NCBI RefSeq assembly: GCF_035181385.1
Contig: NZ_JAXCJK010000001.1
Span: 1 to 64,000, forward strand
From: Moraxella sp035181385
GTDB lineage: Bacteria > Pseudomonadota > Gammaproteobacteria > Pseudomonadales > Moraxellaceae
Reading direction: 5' to 3'
DNA length: 64,000 nucleotides
Positions 63,654 through 64,000 of this stretch are shown here, piece after piece. The position numbers and the translations under genes are program-made. Below the pieces are notes generated by a model. It did no database searches and was not told the origin of the DNA. It was given only the letters and a program-made list of their open reading frames with translations. The stretch's first letter is position 1; each line of letters starts with the position of its first letter.

Positions 63654-63807
63654 TTGCAAGATTTACTTGCATTTTTAATATCAAGTGAATGATTTTTACA
63701 TTTTTGCCATGAATTTTCTTGCAAATTAAGAAAAAATTACTTAGAATGATTGCAGATTTTAACCATTTTTAGCAAATTTTTTGTTAAACTTTTTACAAAG
63801 TTGCAAG
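63654..63807 (+). promoter_or_regulatory. Cluster of CTTGCA motifs upstream of the XRE gene
   Basis: TTGCAAG at 63654-63660 and CTTGCA at 63666-63671 form an inverted pair around ATTTA. CTTGCAA recurs at 63718-63724 and TTGCAAG at 63801-63807, just before the start codon. The pattern suggests operator half-sites, perhaps for autoregulation by the XRE protein. Confidence 0.35.
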
Positions 63808-63814
63808 TTGAATC

Positions 63815-64000
63815 ATGACGAACTTAGAAGACAGGCAAAAATTGCAAGGCAAGCGTCTAAAACAGCTTCGCAAACAACTGGGTATCTCTGCCAATAGGCT
63901 TGCTCATCAGTTAAACGAGCAGGGAGCGAGTGTTAGCCGTGGAGCAATAGCCAATTGGGAATGCGGTAAAAATGGTATTGCCAGCAATAAGTTACCTATT
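63815..64000 (+). CDS. XRE-family helix-turn-helix regulator, N-terminal part (truncated by window end)
   Basis: The frame is open from ATG 63815 to the window edge (62 codons). The product starts MTNLEDRQKLQGKRLKQLRK and contains a lambda-repressor-like HTH (LGISANRLAHQLNEQG with SRGAIANWECGKNGIAS), in the XRE/Cro family. The C-terminal part and partner genes lie outside the window. Its promoter region has repeated CTTGCA motifs. Confidence 0.82.
   Translation, partial: MTNLEDRQKLQGKRLKQLRKQLGISANRLAHQLNEQGASVSRGAIANWECGKNGIASNKLPI

Overview
This window looks like an ordinary chromosomal segment of a gammaproteobacterium of the family Moraxellaceae, most probably Moraxella. I infer this from the moderately AT-rich base composition, the style of the proteins (a collagen-like trimeric autotransporter with a YadA anchor, a single LolC/E-type permease next to LolD, neighbouring hisZ-purA, neighbouring rhodanese-grxC-secB) and the housekeeping genes. 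No database search was possible, so the genus is an inference. There is no rRNA operon, no intact insertion sequence, no prophage and no CRISPR array.

Layout. 1-1790 holds the 3' part of a collagen-like trimeric autotransporter containing a perfect 567-bp duplication. 1898-3344 carries a lipoprotein that joins a BamE-like and an OmpA domain, and an SCP2-domain protein. 4005-7388 is the ccoNOQP operon for cbb3 oxidase, including a 58-codon ccoQ. 7590-16990 contains an unrecognised 319-codon gene, the Lol lipoprotein-sorting transporter, a DUF2062 protein, orn, a DUF3144 protein, metK, an MFS transporter and a UbiH-type monooxygenase. Two identical tRNA-Ser(UGA) genes follow, then rsgA and the rhodanese-grxC-secB cluster.

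20163-29380 is read mostly leftward: tyrosine phosphatase, murB and a YdcF-like gene (start and stop codons overlapping), hslR, an acetyltransferase, a small membrane protein, argS, arginase and a Lon-like protease. 29720-40422 is read rightward: rsmG-parA-parB, msbA-lpxK-kdsB (lipid A and Kdo supply), a histidine phosphatase, holB, and a pair of poorly understood genes: a radical-SAM DNA modification/repair protein and a DUF4130 protein. That pair is the best candidate here for an undescribed system. corA, hisZ-purA and an oligopeptide transporter (oppA, oppB, oppC and a fused oppDF) follow.

50850-63533 is again leftward: a DUF815 ATPase, a zinc metallopeptidase, a rightward carboxylesterase, infA, truA, an asparaginase, asd, rsmD, mrdA, rimO, tRNA-Val and tRNA-Asp, a glutathione peroxidase and msrB. 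The window ends inside an XRE-family regulator gene.

Structure not explained by genes includes a C10 homopolymer within an inverted-repeat segment between rimO and mrdA, a triplicated octamer upstream of oppB, 20-bp dyads before and after orn, a 13-bp inverted repeat around a possible corA promoter, stacked inverted repeats in front of rsmG, and a cluster of CTTGCA motifs in front of the XRE gene.
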